49,414 nucleotides of DNA from JAGOZV01 sp964346445 (GCA_964346445.1 CAYFUI010000002.1:1-49414); one strand, 5' to 3'. Positions 15,907 through 25,177 are shown, counted from the first letter of the stretch. Program-made: numbers and translations. Notes: generated by a model from the letters alone, not told the origin.

Positions 15907-16842
15907 ATGCCGCAAGATACTAAAATAATCGATACAATTATGATAGGAGCCGGCCCAAGTGCGTTAGCTGCAGCCATTTACACAACTCGTGAAGATATTG
16001 AGACAATTCTCTATGAAAAAGCCGTTGTTGGGGGGCTTGCGGCTATTACTGATAAAATTGATAACTATCCTGGCTTCCCTGAAGGAGTTGGCGGAATGGC
16101 CCTGGCGGCAGACCTGGAAAAGCAAGCCAAACGGTTTGGCGCTATTATAAATTATGGGGATGTAACTGCCATTAAGGATAAAGGCAGTCACCTTGAGCTT
16201 TTGGTGGATGGTAAAGTGGCAAGAGCTAAAACAGTGCTAATTGCCACAGGTAGCGATTATAATAAATTAGGAATCCCTGGAGAAGCAAGTTTTTATGGTA
16301 AAGGTGTGCACTACTGCGCTACGTGTGACGGGGCTTTTTATCGTGACCAACGCCTGGTGGTGGTTGGTGGTGGTAATTCTGCGGTGCAAGAGGCTATTTT
16401 CTTAACGCGGTTTGCTAAAAAAATTGACCTGTTAGTAAGAAGTAAGATACGGGCAAGCGAAGTGCTGCAACAAGAGTTGCAAAAATATATAGACAGTGGG
16501 CAGATTAATATCCATCTTGAAACCGTGCCGTTAGAGATTAAAGGCGACGAAAAGGGTATCACCAGCGTACGTACACAGGGCCCTAATGGTCAGCAGGATA
16601 TAGCAACGGATGGTGTGTTTATTTTTATCGGCTTAAAGCCTAATACGGGTTTCTTGAAAGACTCGCCAATTCAATTAGATGAGGTTGGTTTAATTAAAAC
16701 AGATGAGAAATTAGCTACTACTATGCCCGGAGTGTTTGCTAGTGGTGATGTCCGTAGTGGCGCTACAATGCAAATAGCTACCGCTGTAGGCGAAGGTGCA
16801 ACGGCAGCGCTATCGATTCGACAATACTTAGAAGAGAATTAA
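15907..16842 (+). CDS. trxB: thioredoxin reductase
   Basis: A 311-residue FAD/NAD(P)H flavoenzyme that reduces thioredoxin. It has GAGPSA for FAD binding (14-19), the redox-active CATC (C137-C140) followed by DGAF, the nucleotide-binding GGGNSA (154-159) and the second FAD motif FASGD near the end. The length is typical. ATG follows directly after the FKBP stop, with AAGGAG inside the FKBP end. Pairing with a membrane-anchored isomerase suggests a shared role in protein folding and thiol balance. It converges with the PLD gene with 4 bases between stops and no terminator. Confidence 0.96.
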   Translation: MPQDTKIIDTIMIGAGPSALAAAIYTTREDIETILYEKAVVGGLAAITDKIDNYPGFPEGVGGMALAADLEKQAKRFGAIINYGDVTAIKDKGSHLELLVDGKVARAKTVLIATGSDYNKLGIPGEASFYGKGVHYCATCDGAFYRDQRLVVVGGGNSAVQEAIFLTRFAKKIDLLVRSKIRASEVLQQELQKYIDSGQINIHLETVPLEIKGDEKGITSVRTQGPNGQQDIATDGVFIFIGLKPNTGFLKDSPIQLDEVGLIKTDEKLATTMPGVFASGDVRSGATMQIATAVGEGATAALSIRQYLEEN

Positions 16843-16846
16843 AATA

Positions 16847-17830
16847 TTAAATAATTTCCTCTTTTACAAAACTTTCGAGCTGCTGGATGTATACTGGGTT
16901 ACTTGTTTCTATCGCAATTTCCCGTGTCCCCAGCATGCCACCCCCACTAACTAAATTGTGCGAACCAGATATGGCAATTTTTTTACCACTTGGCATGGTG
17001 TAGATAATAAATTTAGCGTGGATATAGCGGGGATGATTATAGGCTGTCTTTAATCCAGAGCGCCACATGCCAAATTTAATTGTCATCTTGTTGAGGAAGC
17101 TGGCATGTTCTGGTGTGTTGAAGTAGAGTGTTGAGTCAATCTTTTTTAAGTTTTTTGCAAATTTACCATAAGGAGTGTACTGTGTAACTAGCACGGCACT
17201 TTTAGCTTTGGCGGCAAGTTCGCAGGCCCGTTTATAGATGAGGGAGTCGCCCATGAACCCACCGTCTATAAGAATTTTGCTATCTTTATAATTTACCGAG
17301 TAAGACTTATACCCAGCGCCAGTCCTGTCGGATTTAAGGATATTTTTATAAGTTTTAAGTAATAGGTCTGCCACTTCTTTGTCCTTAAACTTAAAGAAGT
17401 AATCGGCGGTTTCGAACCCGGTTTTATATAAATTGATACCACCGAAGCAGTACACTGTGTCGTCGATTACGCACCACTTGGTGTGAGTTCTGCCGGAAAA
17501 GATGAAAAATTTAGCCTTACCGAGCCACTTAAAGTTAACTTTGTTTTGATGAAAACTCTTCTTGAGCTTTCTTAAGGTCCGCCACTTCTTTTTGTATTTT
17601 GCATACGGTTTGAAGCCACTGGTTAATTCACCGTATGTAAAAATATCGGCCGCTACGTCTACTTTAACCCCTCTTTTTCCTGCTTGCTTTAAGGCCTTTA
17701 TCATGGGGGAAGTTTCTTCATCATCCATTAATAGAGTTGAAATTACATTAACTCTTTTTTTGGCTAAATTTATATCTTTAGTGACTTCATTCACTATATC
17801 TTGTGATTTAATTAATTTAGCCTTGTCCAT
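16847..17830 (-). CDS. phospholipase D-like (PLDc) protein with two HKD motifs
   Basis: A 327-residue protein of the PLD/cardiolipin synthase superfamily. HKD motif 1 is complete: H116-T-K118, then D123, followed by GG. Motif 2 has H271-A-K273 followed by GSHN (289-292), but the Asp is replaced. There is no clear transmembrane anchor, unlike typical cardiolipin synthases; the protein is very Lys-rich. It could act on phospholipids or nucleic acid; the substrate is unknown. TATAAT on the minus strand (17839-17844) ends 8 bases before ATG, so it is probably leaderless. Confidence 0.88.
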   Translation of the reverse strand: MDKAKLIKSQDIVNEVTKDINLAKKRVNVISTLLMDDEETSPMIKALKQAGKRGVKVDVAADIFTYGELTSGFKPYAKYKKKWRTLRKLKKSFHQNKVNFKWLGKAKFFIFSGRTHTKWCVIDDTVYCFGGINLYKTGFETADYFFKFKDKEVADLLLKTYKNILKSDRTGAGYKSYSVNYKDSKILIDGGFMGDSLIYKRACELAAKAKSAVLVTQYTPYGKFAKNLKKIDSTLYFNTPEHASFLNKMTIKFGMWRSGLKTAYNHPRYIHAKFIIYTMPSGKKIAISGSHNLVSGGGMLGTREIAIETSNPVYIQQLESFVKEEII

Positions 17831-17838
17831 AGCTGTAT

Positions 17839-17844
17839 ATTATA
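17839..17844 (-). promoter_or_regulatory. -10 element, leaderless promoter of PLD-like gene
   Basis: TATAAT on the minus strand ends 8 bases before the ATG at 17830; there is no Shine-Dalgarno. Confidence 0.6.
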
Positions 17845-17914
17845 CAACGGATTATATTTTTATCCTAAAAACTGTTAAACTTATAAGGTATTGTAAAAAT
17901 TTTAGGAGGAAAAA

Positions 17915-18448
17915 ATGGCTGATTTTAATGAAATCCTTAGCCCAGGTGATGTAGATGGCGGCGTCGTCAATGTAGTGGTTGAAATTCCCCAGGGTAGTTC
18001 TCATAAAATTGAATGGGATAGAAAGAGGAAGGCTTTTATGCTAGATAGGGTGGAGCCTAAAATCTTTGCTAAACCGACTAATTATGGTTTTATACCACAA
18101 ACACTAGACGAAGATGGTGATGAATTGGATGTTTTGATTATAACGACCGACCCTTTGACGACTGGCACTTTCCTTGAAGCAAGAGTAATAGGTGTTATGG
18201 AGTTTGTTGATGATAATGAGGTAGACGATAAAGTTATCGTAGTGCCAGCTGATGATAGGGAAACTGGCAATAGTATAACCAGCTTAGAGGATTTGCCTAA
18301 GCGTCTACTAGAGCAGATAGAGTTTCACTTTAACCACTATAAGGACCTTAAAAAACCAGGTACAACCGCTGTAAAGGGCTTTAGTGACGAAAACAAAGCA
18401 CGTGAAATAATTAAAACAGCTATTGAGCGGTGGAACGAAAAAGCTTAG
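17915..18448 (+). CDS. ppa: inorganic pyrophosphatase, family I
   Basis: A 177-residue soluble enzyme that hydrolyses pyrophosphate and so drives tRNA charging and DNA synthesis. It carries the family I signature: KPTNYGFIP, then DEDGDELDVL with the metal-binding Asp cluster, and PADDRE. The size is normal. AGGAGG lies 7 bases before ATG. Its 3' end overlaps the 3' end of the convergent (p)ppGpp enzyme gene by 29 bases. Confidence 0.96.
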   Translation: MADFNEILSPGDVDGGVVNVVVEIPQGSSHKIEWDRKRKAFMLDRVEPKIFAKPTNYGFIPQTLDEDGDELDVLIITTDPLTTGTFLEARVIGVMEFVDDNEVDDKVIVVPADDRETGNSITSLEDLPKRLLEQIEFHFNHYKDLKKPGTTAVKGFSDENKAREIIKTAIERWNEKA

Positions 18449-19913
18449 CTTTTTTTAACTGGGCTTTTAATTTATTTTTTGCATGAGAGGTCTTTACCAA
18501 CTTTAGCCAATCAGCTTTGGCTTGTGGTGTTTTTTTAGTAACCACTTCGACAATGTCACCATTTTCTAGTGGCTGGTTAAAAGCCCTTATTTTACCGTTT
18601 ACGAGGAAGCTGTTGGCGTTTTTGCCAATCTCGCTATGGACTGCATAGGCATAATCTAGGGGCAGGGCGCCTTCTGGCAAGTTATATATGTCGCCTTTAG
18701 GCGAATATACAAATATTCTATCGCTAAAAAGGTCTATATTAAGCTGTTTATGAGATATGTCCTCCCCATTAATTAGCCGTGAAGCGATCTCTTGCAGTTG
18801 ATTAATCCATTGGAGTTGTGGTGGCAAGACGGAGAGTTGTCGGTTTCTAGCATAGGAGCTAGAGGCTTTATTGTCGTGATAATGAAAGCTGGCCGCCAGG
18901 CCACGTTCCGCATATTCATGCATCTCTTCTGTTCTAATTTGAAACTCAACAATTTGCTTGTTTGGGGTAATGACGGTGGTGTGTAAACTTTGATAGCCAT
19001 TAGGCTTAGGAATGGCGATATAATCCTTAATCCGACTGATCATGGGTTGGTATAGGCTATGGAGGGCACCCAAAACTAAGTAGCACTCCTCTGGCCTTTT
19101 AACAATTATCCGTAGCGCCATCAGGTCGTAGACATCGTCAATATTACCACTCTTTTTTTCTAATTTTTTATGTAAACTGTAAATACTTTTAACACGACCG
19201 TTTATTTCAAATTGTAAATTATGCTTTTCTAGCGCTGCTGCCACCTCCGTCCGGATAATTCCTAGTTTTCTCGTACTTTTTCCAAGCCGTTTCTTTAATA
19301 GTATTTGTAACTTTTTGAATTCTCTTGGGTCTAAGTAGCTAAAAGCCAGCTCTTCTATTTGAGTGCGCACCTGCCCCATACCTAGGCGGTCGGCCATTGG
19401 TCCAAACACCTCTAAGCTCTCCCTGGCTATCTTTTTTTGCTTATCTTTAGACATATAAGAAAGCGTAGATAGGTTATGGAGCCTGTCGGCTAGTTTGATG
19501 ATAATTACCCTAACGTCTTGCCCAACGGCTATTAATAGTTTTGAGAGGTTGTCTGTTGTCTGTGGTAAATAATTTGATAAATCTTGCATGCCGGCACGTG
19601 CTTGGGATATCTTGGTAACTCCGTCTACTAAGAAGGCAACATCATAGCCAAAGTTATTTTCAATGTCTGTTAAGGTTATAGGGGTGTCTTCTACGGTGTC
19701 ATGCAGAATACCTGCTACCACTGTGTCTATGTCCATTCCCCAATCTACTAAAATAGAAGCTACGCTAATGGGGTGGGTAATATAGGCAGCACCACTTTTA
19801 CGTTTTTGCCCCTTATGAGCTTTTGTGGCCATCTCTATAGCGTACTCAATATCTTGCATTTCATCCTTACCATAAATAAGACGTGTTTGGCTAAGTAGTG
19901 CTTCTTTTTTCAT
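18420..19913 (-). CDS. relA: RelA/SpoT homologue, short bifunctional (p)ppGpp enzyme
   Basis: A 497-residue alarmone enzyme. Order: HD hydrolase domain with H47, HD at 71-72 and LADRLHN (141-147); synthetase domain (about 240-360) with RIKDYIA, the RXKD type seen in bifunctional enzymes (294-297), and GYQSLHTT; TGS domain (about 405-470, VYSPKGDIYNLP). The usual C-terminal helical, zinc-finger and ACT parts (about 240 residues) are absent, and the frame ends cleanly just after TGS, so this is a natural short form rather than a visible frameshift. Ribosome-coupled control may be reduced. TACAAT ends 6 bases before ATG, predicting a leaderless mRNA. Confidence 0.93.
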   Translation of the reverse strand: MKKEALLSQTRLIYGKDEMQDIEYAIEMATKAHKGQKRKSGAAYITHPISVASILVDWGMDIDTVVAGILHDTVEDTPITLTDIENNFGYDVAFLVDGVTKISQARAGMQDLSNYLPQTTDNLSKLLIAVGQDVRVIIIKLADRLHNLSTLSYMSKDKQKKIARESLEVFGPMADRLGMGQVRTQIEELAFSYLDPREFKKLQILLKKRLGKSTRKLGIIRTEVAAALEKHNLQFEINGRVKSIYSLHKKLEKKSGNIDDVYDLMALRIIVKRPEECYLVLGALHSLYQPMISRIKDYIAIPKPNGYQSLHTTVITPNKQIVEFQIRTEEMHEYAERGLAASFHYHDNKASSSYARNRQLSVLPPQLQWINQLQEIASRLINGEDISHKQLNIDLFSDRIFVYSPKGDIYNLPEGALPLDYAYAVHSEIGKNANSFLVNGKIRAFNQPLENGDIVEVVTKKTPQAKADWLKLVKTSHAKNKLKAQLKKAKLFRSTAQ

Positions 19914-19919
19914 ATCATT

Positions 19920-19961
19920 ATTGTACAGGAGTTTTTTATAATATAAAAAACCTGCTACAAT
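19920..19961. promoter_or_regulatory. divergent leaderless promoters, relA and YtxG-like gene
   Basis: Leftward TACAAT (minus strand, 19925-19920) ends 6 bases before the relA ATG. Rightward TACAAT (19956-19961) ends 6 bases before the ATG at 19968. The 54-base intergenic region therefore holds two symmetric leaderless promoters. Confidence 0.6.
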
Positions 19962-19967
19962 AGTTAT

Positions 19968-20240
19968 ATGAATGGACCGTTAATATTAATGATATTTTTA
20001 GTGACCATGCTGGTATTTTTAGTTATTGCCGTAGTGGTCATGATTATTTATCTGCTTAGGATAAATAAAGAGGTTAAGAAAATAGCGCGCACTACAGAAC
20101 GCTCAAGCCGGGATATCTCGGACTTTGCCAACACACTTTCTGCGCTTAGTACGCCATTGATGGTATTTGGGACCTTAACCAGTGTACTGGGTAAGTTCAA
20201 CAAAATGAGAAGAAGTAATAAAAAGAAAGGAAGAAAATAA
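19968..20240 (+). CDS. small membrane protein, DUF948/YtxG-like
   Basis: A 90-residue protein with one long N-terminal transmembrane helix (about 4-29), a helical linker with TTERSSRDISDFANTL, and a Lys/Arg-rich C-terminus. The layout and the following YtxH-like gene match the ytxG-ytxH pair known from Bacillus, a general-stress membrane cassette of unknown mechanism. The assignment rests on topology and context rather than strong motifs. It starts from a leaderless promoter and ends one base before the next ATG. Confidence 0.7.
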   Translation: MNGPLILMIFLVTMLVFLVIAVVVMIIYLLRINKEVKKIARTTERSSRDISDFANTLSALSTPLMVFGTLTSVLGKFNKMRRSNKKKGRK

Positions 20241-20525
20241 ATGTCAACAAAAGGTAAATTTGCTTTAGGTGCGCTATTAGGTGCAGCTATTGGTGCGGCT
20301 TCTGGTATTCTTTTAGCCCCAAAGAGCGGTAAGGAAACTCGTGAAGACCTTAAAAAGCAGGCCGACAAAATGTACGGTGATTTAGAAAAAACCGGAAAAG
20401 ATGCCGCTGCTAATATGGAAGAGACTGTTGAAAAAGTTCAACAACAAGCAGACAGGCTTAAAAAACGTGCAGAAAGAGCTATTGATGGCGCAAGAAAAGG
20501 GTTTAACGAAACCCAAAAAGATTAA
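20241..20525 (+). CDS. YtxH domain-containing protein
   Basis: A 94-residue protein with the YtxH signature: a Gly/Ala-rich N-terminal helix (GALLGAAIGAASGILLAPKSGKETRE) -style segment spanning about residues 9-34, followed by a long amphipathic coiled coil rich in Lys, Glu and Gln. The LLAPKSG element is characteristic. ATG directly follows the upstream TAA, with GGAAG inside the preceding gene. Probably a membrane-associated envelope or stress protein. Confidence 0.85.
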   Translation: MSTKGKFALGALLGAAIGAASGILLAPKSGKETREDLKKQADKMYGDLEKTGKDAAANMEETVEKVQQQADRLKKRAERAIDGARKGFNETQKD

Positions 20526-20775
20526 ACGCTTTTTTGCTAAAAAAGCCGACGAAAGCCTTAAATACTCTATTCTAGAGGATATATTCAATAATTACTCTAT
20601 AAATACCCAGCGTATTTATAGAGTAAATTTTTTAAGAGGGATTTTTTTTGGTGCAGGCTCTGTTATCGGTGGTACAGCCGGTGTAGCTTTCTTGGCCTGG
20701 TTTTTATCTTTATTTATTAAGATGCCAGTGCTGGGAGAGGCGATAAAGCATTTTATTGAAAGCGTCTCGCGTTAA
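20485..20775 (+). CDS. DUF5665-like small membrane protein
   Basis: A 96-residue protein from the ATG at 20485, which overlaps the end of the ytxH-like gene by 41 bases. The frame is open 28 codons further upstream to 20401, but that would overlap most of the coiled-coil region of ytxH, so the internal start is preferred. The N-terminus is basic (KPKKIKRFF), then comes a RVNFLRGIFFGAGSVIG-like amphipathic entry and one transmembrane segment (about 48-72). This motif arrangement recalls DUF5665. Function is unknown; it is co-transcribed with the two upstream genes. Confidence 0.7.
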   Translation: MAQEKGLTKPKKIKRFFAKKADESLKYSILEDIFNNYSINTQRIYRVNFLRGIFFGAGSVIGGTAGVAFLAWFLSLFIKMPVLGEAIKHFIESVSR

Positions 20776-20837
20776 CTAAAAACTACCTTTTGCCATAATA
20801 GGTATAGCAGCCTTAAAGTGGTATAATTAGATAAGTT

Positions 20838-23800
20838 ATGGGGGTAGAAAAAGCTGCTTTAAAGACCGAAAAGGGTACTTCTTTAGTACCCTCTGATTAT
20901 GTGCATTTACATAACCACACACACCACAGTGTTTTAGACGGTCTAACAAAAATTCCCGCTTTAGTGGACTTTGTTAAGGATGCAGGTATGGAGGCGGTGG
21001 CAATTACGGACCACGGCACTATGTCTGGTACAATTGAATTCTACCAAGCGGCAACTGCAAAAGGTGTTAAGCCTATTATTGGTATTGAAGCTTATGTAGC
21101 GGCGCGCACACGGCATGACCGCGATCCTCATAAAGACAAAAACCGCTATCATCTAACTATTCTTGCTATGAATAATCAAGGTTACCAAAACTTAATGCGC
21201 TTAAGCTCCATTGCTAACCTTGAAGGAGTTTATTATAAGCCACGGATGGACCGGGAGATCTTAGAGAAGTACAATGAAGGCTTAATTGTACTCTCAGGCT
21301 GCGCTAGTAGTGAAGTTTCTGAGAGTTTAAGGGTGGATGATTACGAGAAGGCTAAAGAAATTGCTTTATGGTACAAAAAAGTGTTTGGTGATCGTTACTA
21401 CCTAGAAATGCAGGACCATGGTCACCCAGAGTACCCGAATAAGGATAACCCCACTCCTTGGGCCGAACAAACAAAAATAAATAATTATTTAACACAGCTT
21501 TCTGAAGAAATAAATGTTCCACTAGTAATTAGTAGTGATGCACACTACTTAACCGCCGCTTATAAAGATGCGCACGAAATTCTTTTATGCGTTGGTACTG
21601 GGGCTTATCTAAGCGACACTAACCGGATGAGCTTAAAAGAATTCGACCTTCATGTAACACATCCTGATGACATTATCAGCCGCTGGGGTAATAGTCACCC
21701 GCAAGCTATTTTAAATACAAAAGAGATTGCTAAGCGGTGCGAGGTTGAATTAGAGTTTGGCAAAATACTAATCCCTAAATTTCCTACACCAAATGGTGAA
21801 AGCGAAAAAGAATACCTAGATACCCTTACTTACCGCGGGATGGCTATGCGGTATGCAGGTAAAACCGCCGAAGAAGCTAATAAGTTAACGATAGCCGAAG
21901 CCCGCTCTTTATTAAAGCCAGAACAGTTAGAGCGCTTAGATATGGAGTTTGAGGTGCTATCTAGAATGGGCTATAATGGATACTTTTTAATCGTCCAAGA
22001 TTTTATTAACTGGGGGAAAGAAAGGGGTATAATATTTGGTCCAGGCAGGGGCTCTGCAGCCGGCTCTATCATTGCCTATGCTTTACGCATTACCGATTTA
22101 GACCCTTTAAAATATAACTTACTATTTGAGCGCTTCCTAAACCCTGATCGTATCTCCATGCCAGATATTGATATAGACATCCAAGACACGCGGCGAGATG
22201 AAGTGATTGAATATTGTGCTAAAAAATATGGCGAAGACAGGGTAGCAAATATCATGACATTTGGCACCATGGCTGCCCGCGCGGCCGCTCGTGATGTGGC
22301 TCGTGTGCTAGAGGTGCCCTACGCAGAAAGTGACCGCTTAGCTAAGACTATTCCCCCACCTAATCAAGGGCGACACGTCCCACTTAAGGTTTCTGTAAAA
22401 AATGATCCCGACTTAAAAAAAGAATATGAAAACAACCCAACGGCTAGAGAGGTCTTAGATTACGCCATTCAATTAGAGGGCACGATTCGATCGCATGGTG
22501 TCCACGCCGCAGGGGTGGTGATAGCGCCAGATGATATTGTAAATTATGTTCCCTTAGAAATGGCACAAAAGGGGGTGGTAGCAACACAGTATCCAATGGG
22601 TCCGGTCGAAGACCTAGGTTTGTTAAAGATGGACTTTTTAGGCTTATCCAATTTAACTACTATTAATAACGCCCTCCGTATCATCAAAAGGGTTTATGAC
22701 AATGATATAGATTTGGCCACTCTCCCTCTTGATGATGTGAAAACTTACCAATTGTTTCAGCGTGGTGACACCACCGGAGTATTCCAGTTAGAATCTGCCG
22801 GTATGAAACGCTATCTACGTGAATTAAAGCCAAGCGTTTTTGAAGATATCGTGGCTATGGTGGCGCTTTACCGGCCCGGGCCCATGCAGTTTATCGACAG
22901 CTTTATTAAACGCAAACATGGGGAAGAGCCAATTACTTATCTTCATGATGGATTAAAAGGGTCACTAGAGAATACCTATGGTATCCTTATCTACCAGGAG
23001 CAATTTATGCAAATTTCCAAAGATTGGGCCGGTTTTACCGGTGGTCAAGCAGACACACTAAGAAAGGCTGTTGGTAAAAAGAAAATGGACTTAATGAAAG
23101 AAGTTAAGCCTGCATTCATTGACGGTGCTGTAAAAGTGGGTGGTGCCTCTAAACAGGTGGCAGAAACTTTTTGGAACCAGCTCGAAGAGTTTGCTAATTA
23201 TAGTTTTAATAAATCGCACGCCGCTTGTTATGCCCTAATCGCTTACTGGACGGCCTACTTAAAAGCCCATTACCCAGATGCTTTTATGGCGGCGCTTATG
23301 ACCAGCGACCACGACGATATAGACAGACTGGCTATAGAAATAAGTGAATGTAATAGAATGGGGATTGAGGTACTAGCACCAGACGTTAATGAGTCTTATA
23401 GTGAGTTTGCGGTAGTACCCCACGAAAATAAAATACGCTTTGGTATGACCGCTGTAAAAGGTGTGGGCACAGGGGCGGTGGATGCGCTTTTAGAGGCTAG
23501 GGACAAGGATGGTAAATTTAAGGGAATAGAAGATTTCGCCAGGAGGGTGCCCGCTAATAAGTTTAATAAAAAGGCCTGGGAGTCTTTAATGAAGGCTGGT
23601 GGTTTTGACGCTTTTGGTGAACGCTCCGACCTTTTGTTTAACCTAGATACCATCTTGGCATTCTCGCAAAAATTACAAAAAGAAGCCTTAAGTGGGCAGA
23701 CGGATATTTTTGGCACTTTGAGTGCTAGTTCAAAAACAGTCCAGCCAACAATTAAGCTTGACGAAGCGCCCAGTAAGCATAGTGAAAAAGAAAAGCTCAT

Positions 23801-24578
23801 GTGGGAGCGCGAATTAATGGGACTTTATTTAAGCTCTCACCCACTAGATAACTATGAGCATTATTTTCGTGAGCAAACCACAGCGCTGGCCCATATTAGT
23901 GAAAATATTGATGGGCGAAAGGTGACGGTTGGTGGGATAATAGCAGCAGTTCGCCCGATAATCACAAAAAAGGGTACTAAGATGGCATTTTTAAGCTTAG
24001 AGGATAAACAGGCGGAGCTAGATGTGGTTGTCTTCCCAAACATTTATGAAGAAGTGGGGGCTAAATTAGAACAGGACGCCATAATAAGAATAGAAGGAAA
24101 AGTAAATGCTCGAGACAAAGAGGGTAACCTGAGTGGTGAAGTTAGCCTGATTGCTAATAGTATAGTTATAGTGACTGATGAAGAGTTGCAAAATTATCAA
24201 GCCACTGGCAAAGCTAAAAAGGCTCCGCAAATAAGTAAAAAAATTAAAGCCGAGAAGCTGGCCAAATATAAAGCCGCTCGCCAAAAACCCGCATTAAATA
24301 AAACAGAGGCAGTCACTGTTGATAAACCGTTTACGGCCGCACCCCAGGAGAAATCACCTATACTATATTTAAAGTTAGAAACCTCAGAAAATGTAAAGCT
24401 GTTAGAAGAAATTAAAAAAGTTTGTTCCAAGTATAATGGCAGTAGTCAGATGATAATTATTATTGGCGATAACCCAAACCGGACAGCTATACGAATGCCA
24501 TTTAGAGTAGCTCCTAACCAGGAGTTAGTGGCGGCCCTTCAGGCATTAGTTGGGGCCGCTAATGTTGTACTAAAGTAA
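20838..24578 (+). CDS. dnaE: DNA polymerase III alpha subunit
   Basis: A 1246-residue replicative polymerase of the DnaE class. The N-terminal PHP domain starts with HLHNHTHHS (H23, H25, H27) and retains the metal-binding histidines, so it may be active. The catalytic aspartates are in MPDIDID (441-447, D443 and D445) and KMDFLGL. The finger region, tandem helix-hairpin-helix region (GVGTGAVDALLEA) and a C-terminal OB fold (about 985-1065, VTVGGII) follow. TATAAT at 20822-20827 lies 10 bases before ATG, so the leader is about 4 bases. No terminator is evident at the 3' end. Confidence 0.97.
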   Translation: MGVEKAALKTEKGTSLVPSDYVHLHNHTHHSVLDGLTKIPALVDFVKDAGMEAVAITDHGTMSGTIEFYQAATAKGVKPIIGIEAYVAARTRHDRDPHKDKNRYHLTILAMNNQGYQNLMRLSSIANLEGVYYKPRMDREILEKYNEGLIVLSGCASSEVSESLRVDDYEKAKEIALWYKKVFGDRYYLEMQDHGHPEYPNKDNPTPWAEQTKINNYLTQLSEEINVPLVISSDAHYLTAAYKDAHEILLCVGTGAYLSDTNRMSLKEFDLHVTHPDDIISRWGNSHPQAILNTKEIAKRCEVELEFGKILIPKFPTPNGESEKEYLDTLTYRGMAMRYAGKTAEEANKLTIAEARSLLKPEQLERLDMEFEVLSRMGYNGYFLIVQDFINWGKERGIIFGPGRGSAAGSIIAYALRITDLDPLKYNLLFERFLNPDRISMPDIDIDIQDTRRDEVIEYCAKKYGEDRVANIMTFGTMAARAAARDVARVLEVPYAESDRLAKTIPPPNQGRHVPLKVSVKNDPDLKKEYENNPTAREVLDYAIQLEGTIRSHGVHAAGVVIAPDDIVNYVPLEMAQKGVVATQYPMGPVEDLGLLKMDFLGLSNLTTINNALRIIKRVYDNDIDLATLPLDDVKTYQLFQRGDTTGVFQLESAGMKRYLRELKPSVFEDIVAMVALYRPGPMQFIDSFIKRKHGEEPITYLHDGLKGSLENTYGILIYQEQFMQISKDWAGFTGGQADTLRKAVGKKKMDLMKEVKPAFIDGAVKVGGASKQVAETFWNQLEEFANYSFNKSHAACYALIAYWTAYLKAHYPDAFMAALMTSDHDDIDRLAIEISECNRMGIEVLAPDVNESYSEFAVVPHENKIRFGMTAVKGVGTGAVDALLEARDKDGKFKGIEDFARRVPANKFNKKAWESLMKAGGFDAFGERSDLLFNLDTILAFSQKLQKEALSGQTDIFGTLSASSKTVQPTIKLDEAPSKHSEKEKLMWERELMGLYLSSHPLDNYEHYFREQTTALAHISENIDGRKVTVGGIIAAVRPIITKKGTKMAFLSLEDKQAELDVVVFPNIYEEVGAKLEQDAIIRIEGKVNARDKEGNLSGEVSLIANSIVIVTDEELQNYQATGKAKKAPQISKKIKAEKLAKYKAARQKPALNKTEAVTVDKPFTAAPQEKSPILYLKLETSENVKLLEEIKKVCSKYNGSSQMIIIIGDNPNRTAIRMPFRVAPNQELVAALQALVGAANVVLK

Positions 24579-24614
24579 GTGCCCTAAAGGTGTAACTTAG
24601 GTGCCCTGTTCCAG

Positions 24615-25124
24615 CTAATAAACTAGCCCGTATAAGCAAATGCCCAGTGCCACCGCCACGTTAAAGGATTCTTTTTGACCTTTCATCGGTATTTCAACTA
24701 GTGCGTCACACTGGTCTATTAATGCTTGTGGTAGCCCCCGAACCTCTTCCCCTAATAGCACAGCGATTTTTTTACTGGCTGGTGCAAAGTCGTTTAGTAG
24801 GAGGCTGTTTGGCGTTTGCTCTAAGCCAATTATTTGGTAGCCCTGTCGTATCAATATGTCCAAAGGTGGTTGCTCGGTGTAGTGGAAGGGGACGGTTTTT
24901 TCTGCCCCAAGAGCAGTCTTATGTATTTGTGCAGTTAATTTTTGGCGGATATGTGGTAATCGTCCATCCTCTTTTCCTACAATGGTTAAATCTGGGTAAG
25001 GAGTATATCCACACAGGTAGATTTTGTTGACGCCGAACCCTTCAGCCGTCCTAAAGATCGCCCCAACGTTATGAGTAGAGCGTATATTTGGCAGTATAAT
25101 GACGATGTCTGGCGTCCCTTTCAT
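24615..25124 (-). CDS. SpoU/TrmH superfamily RNA 2'-O-methyltransferase
   Basis: A 169-residue compact SPOUT enzyme without N-terminal RNA-binding extension, resembling TrmL/LasT-like members. Motif 1 NIRSTHNVGAIFRTA contains the catalytic Arg, motif 2 is LGEEVRGL and motif 3 IPMKGQKESFNVAVA. It transfers methyl from S-adenosylmethionine to a ribose in tRNA or rRNA; the target is unclear. The frame could start at 25160, but ATG at 25124 begins the conserved fold and TATAAT on the minus strand ends 7 bases before it. A second family member lies at 45268. Confidence 0.92.
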   Translation of the reverse strand: MKGTPDIVIILPNIRSTHNVGAIFRTAEGFGVNKIYLCGYTPYPDLTIVGKEDGRLPHIRQKLTAQIHKTALGAEKTVPFHYTEQPPLDILIRQGYQIIGLEQTPNSLLLNDFAPASKKIAVLLGEEVRGLPQALIDQCDALVEIPMKGQKESFNVAVALGICLYGLVY

Positions 25125-25131
25125 AAAGGCT

Positions 25132-25177
25132 ATTATACAATTAAATAGTACAAAAAACATGAGTAGTTTGGTATAGT
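25132..25177. promoter_or_regulatory. divergent leaderless promoters, SpoU and pilB genes
   Basis: Leftward TATAAT (minus strand, 25137-25132) ends 7 bases before the ATG at 25124. Rightward TATAGT (25172-25177) ends 8 bases before the ATG at 25186. Confidence 0.6.

Noticed and set aside
25125..25160. Longer SpoU methyltransferase start at 25160
   Set aside because: The extension would overlap the promoter; the conserved fold begins at 25124.
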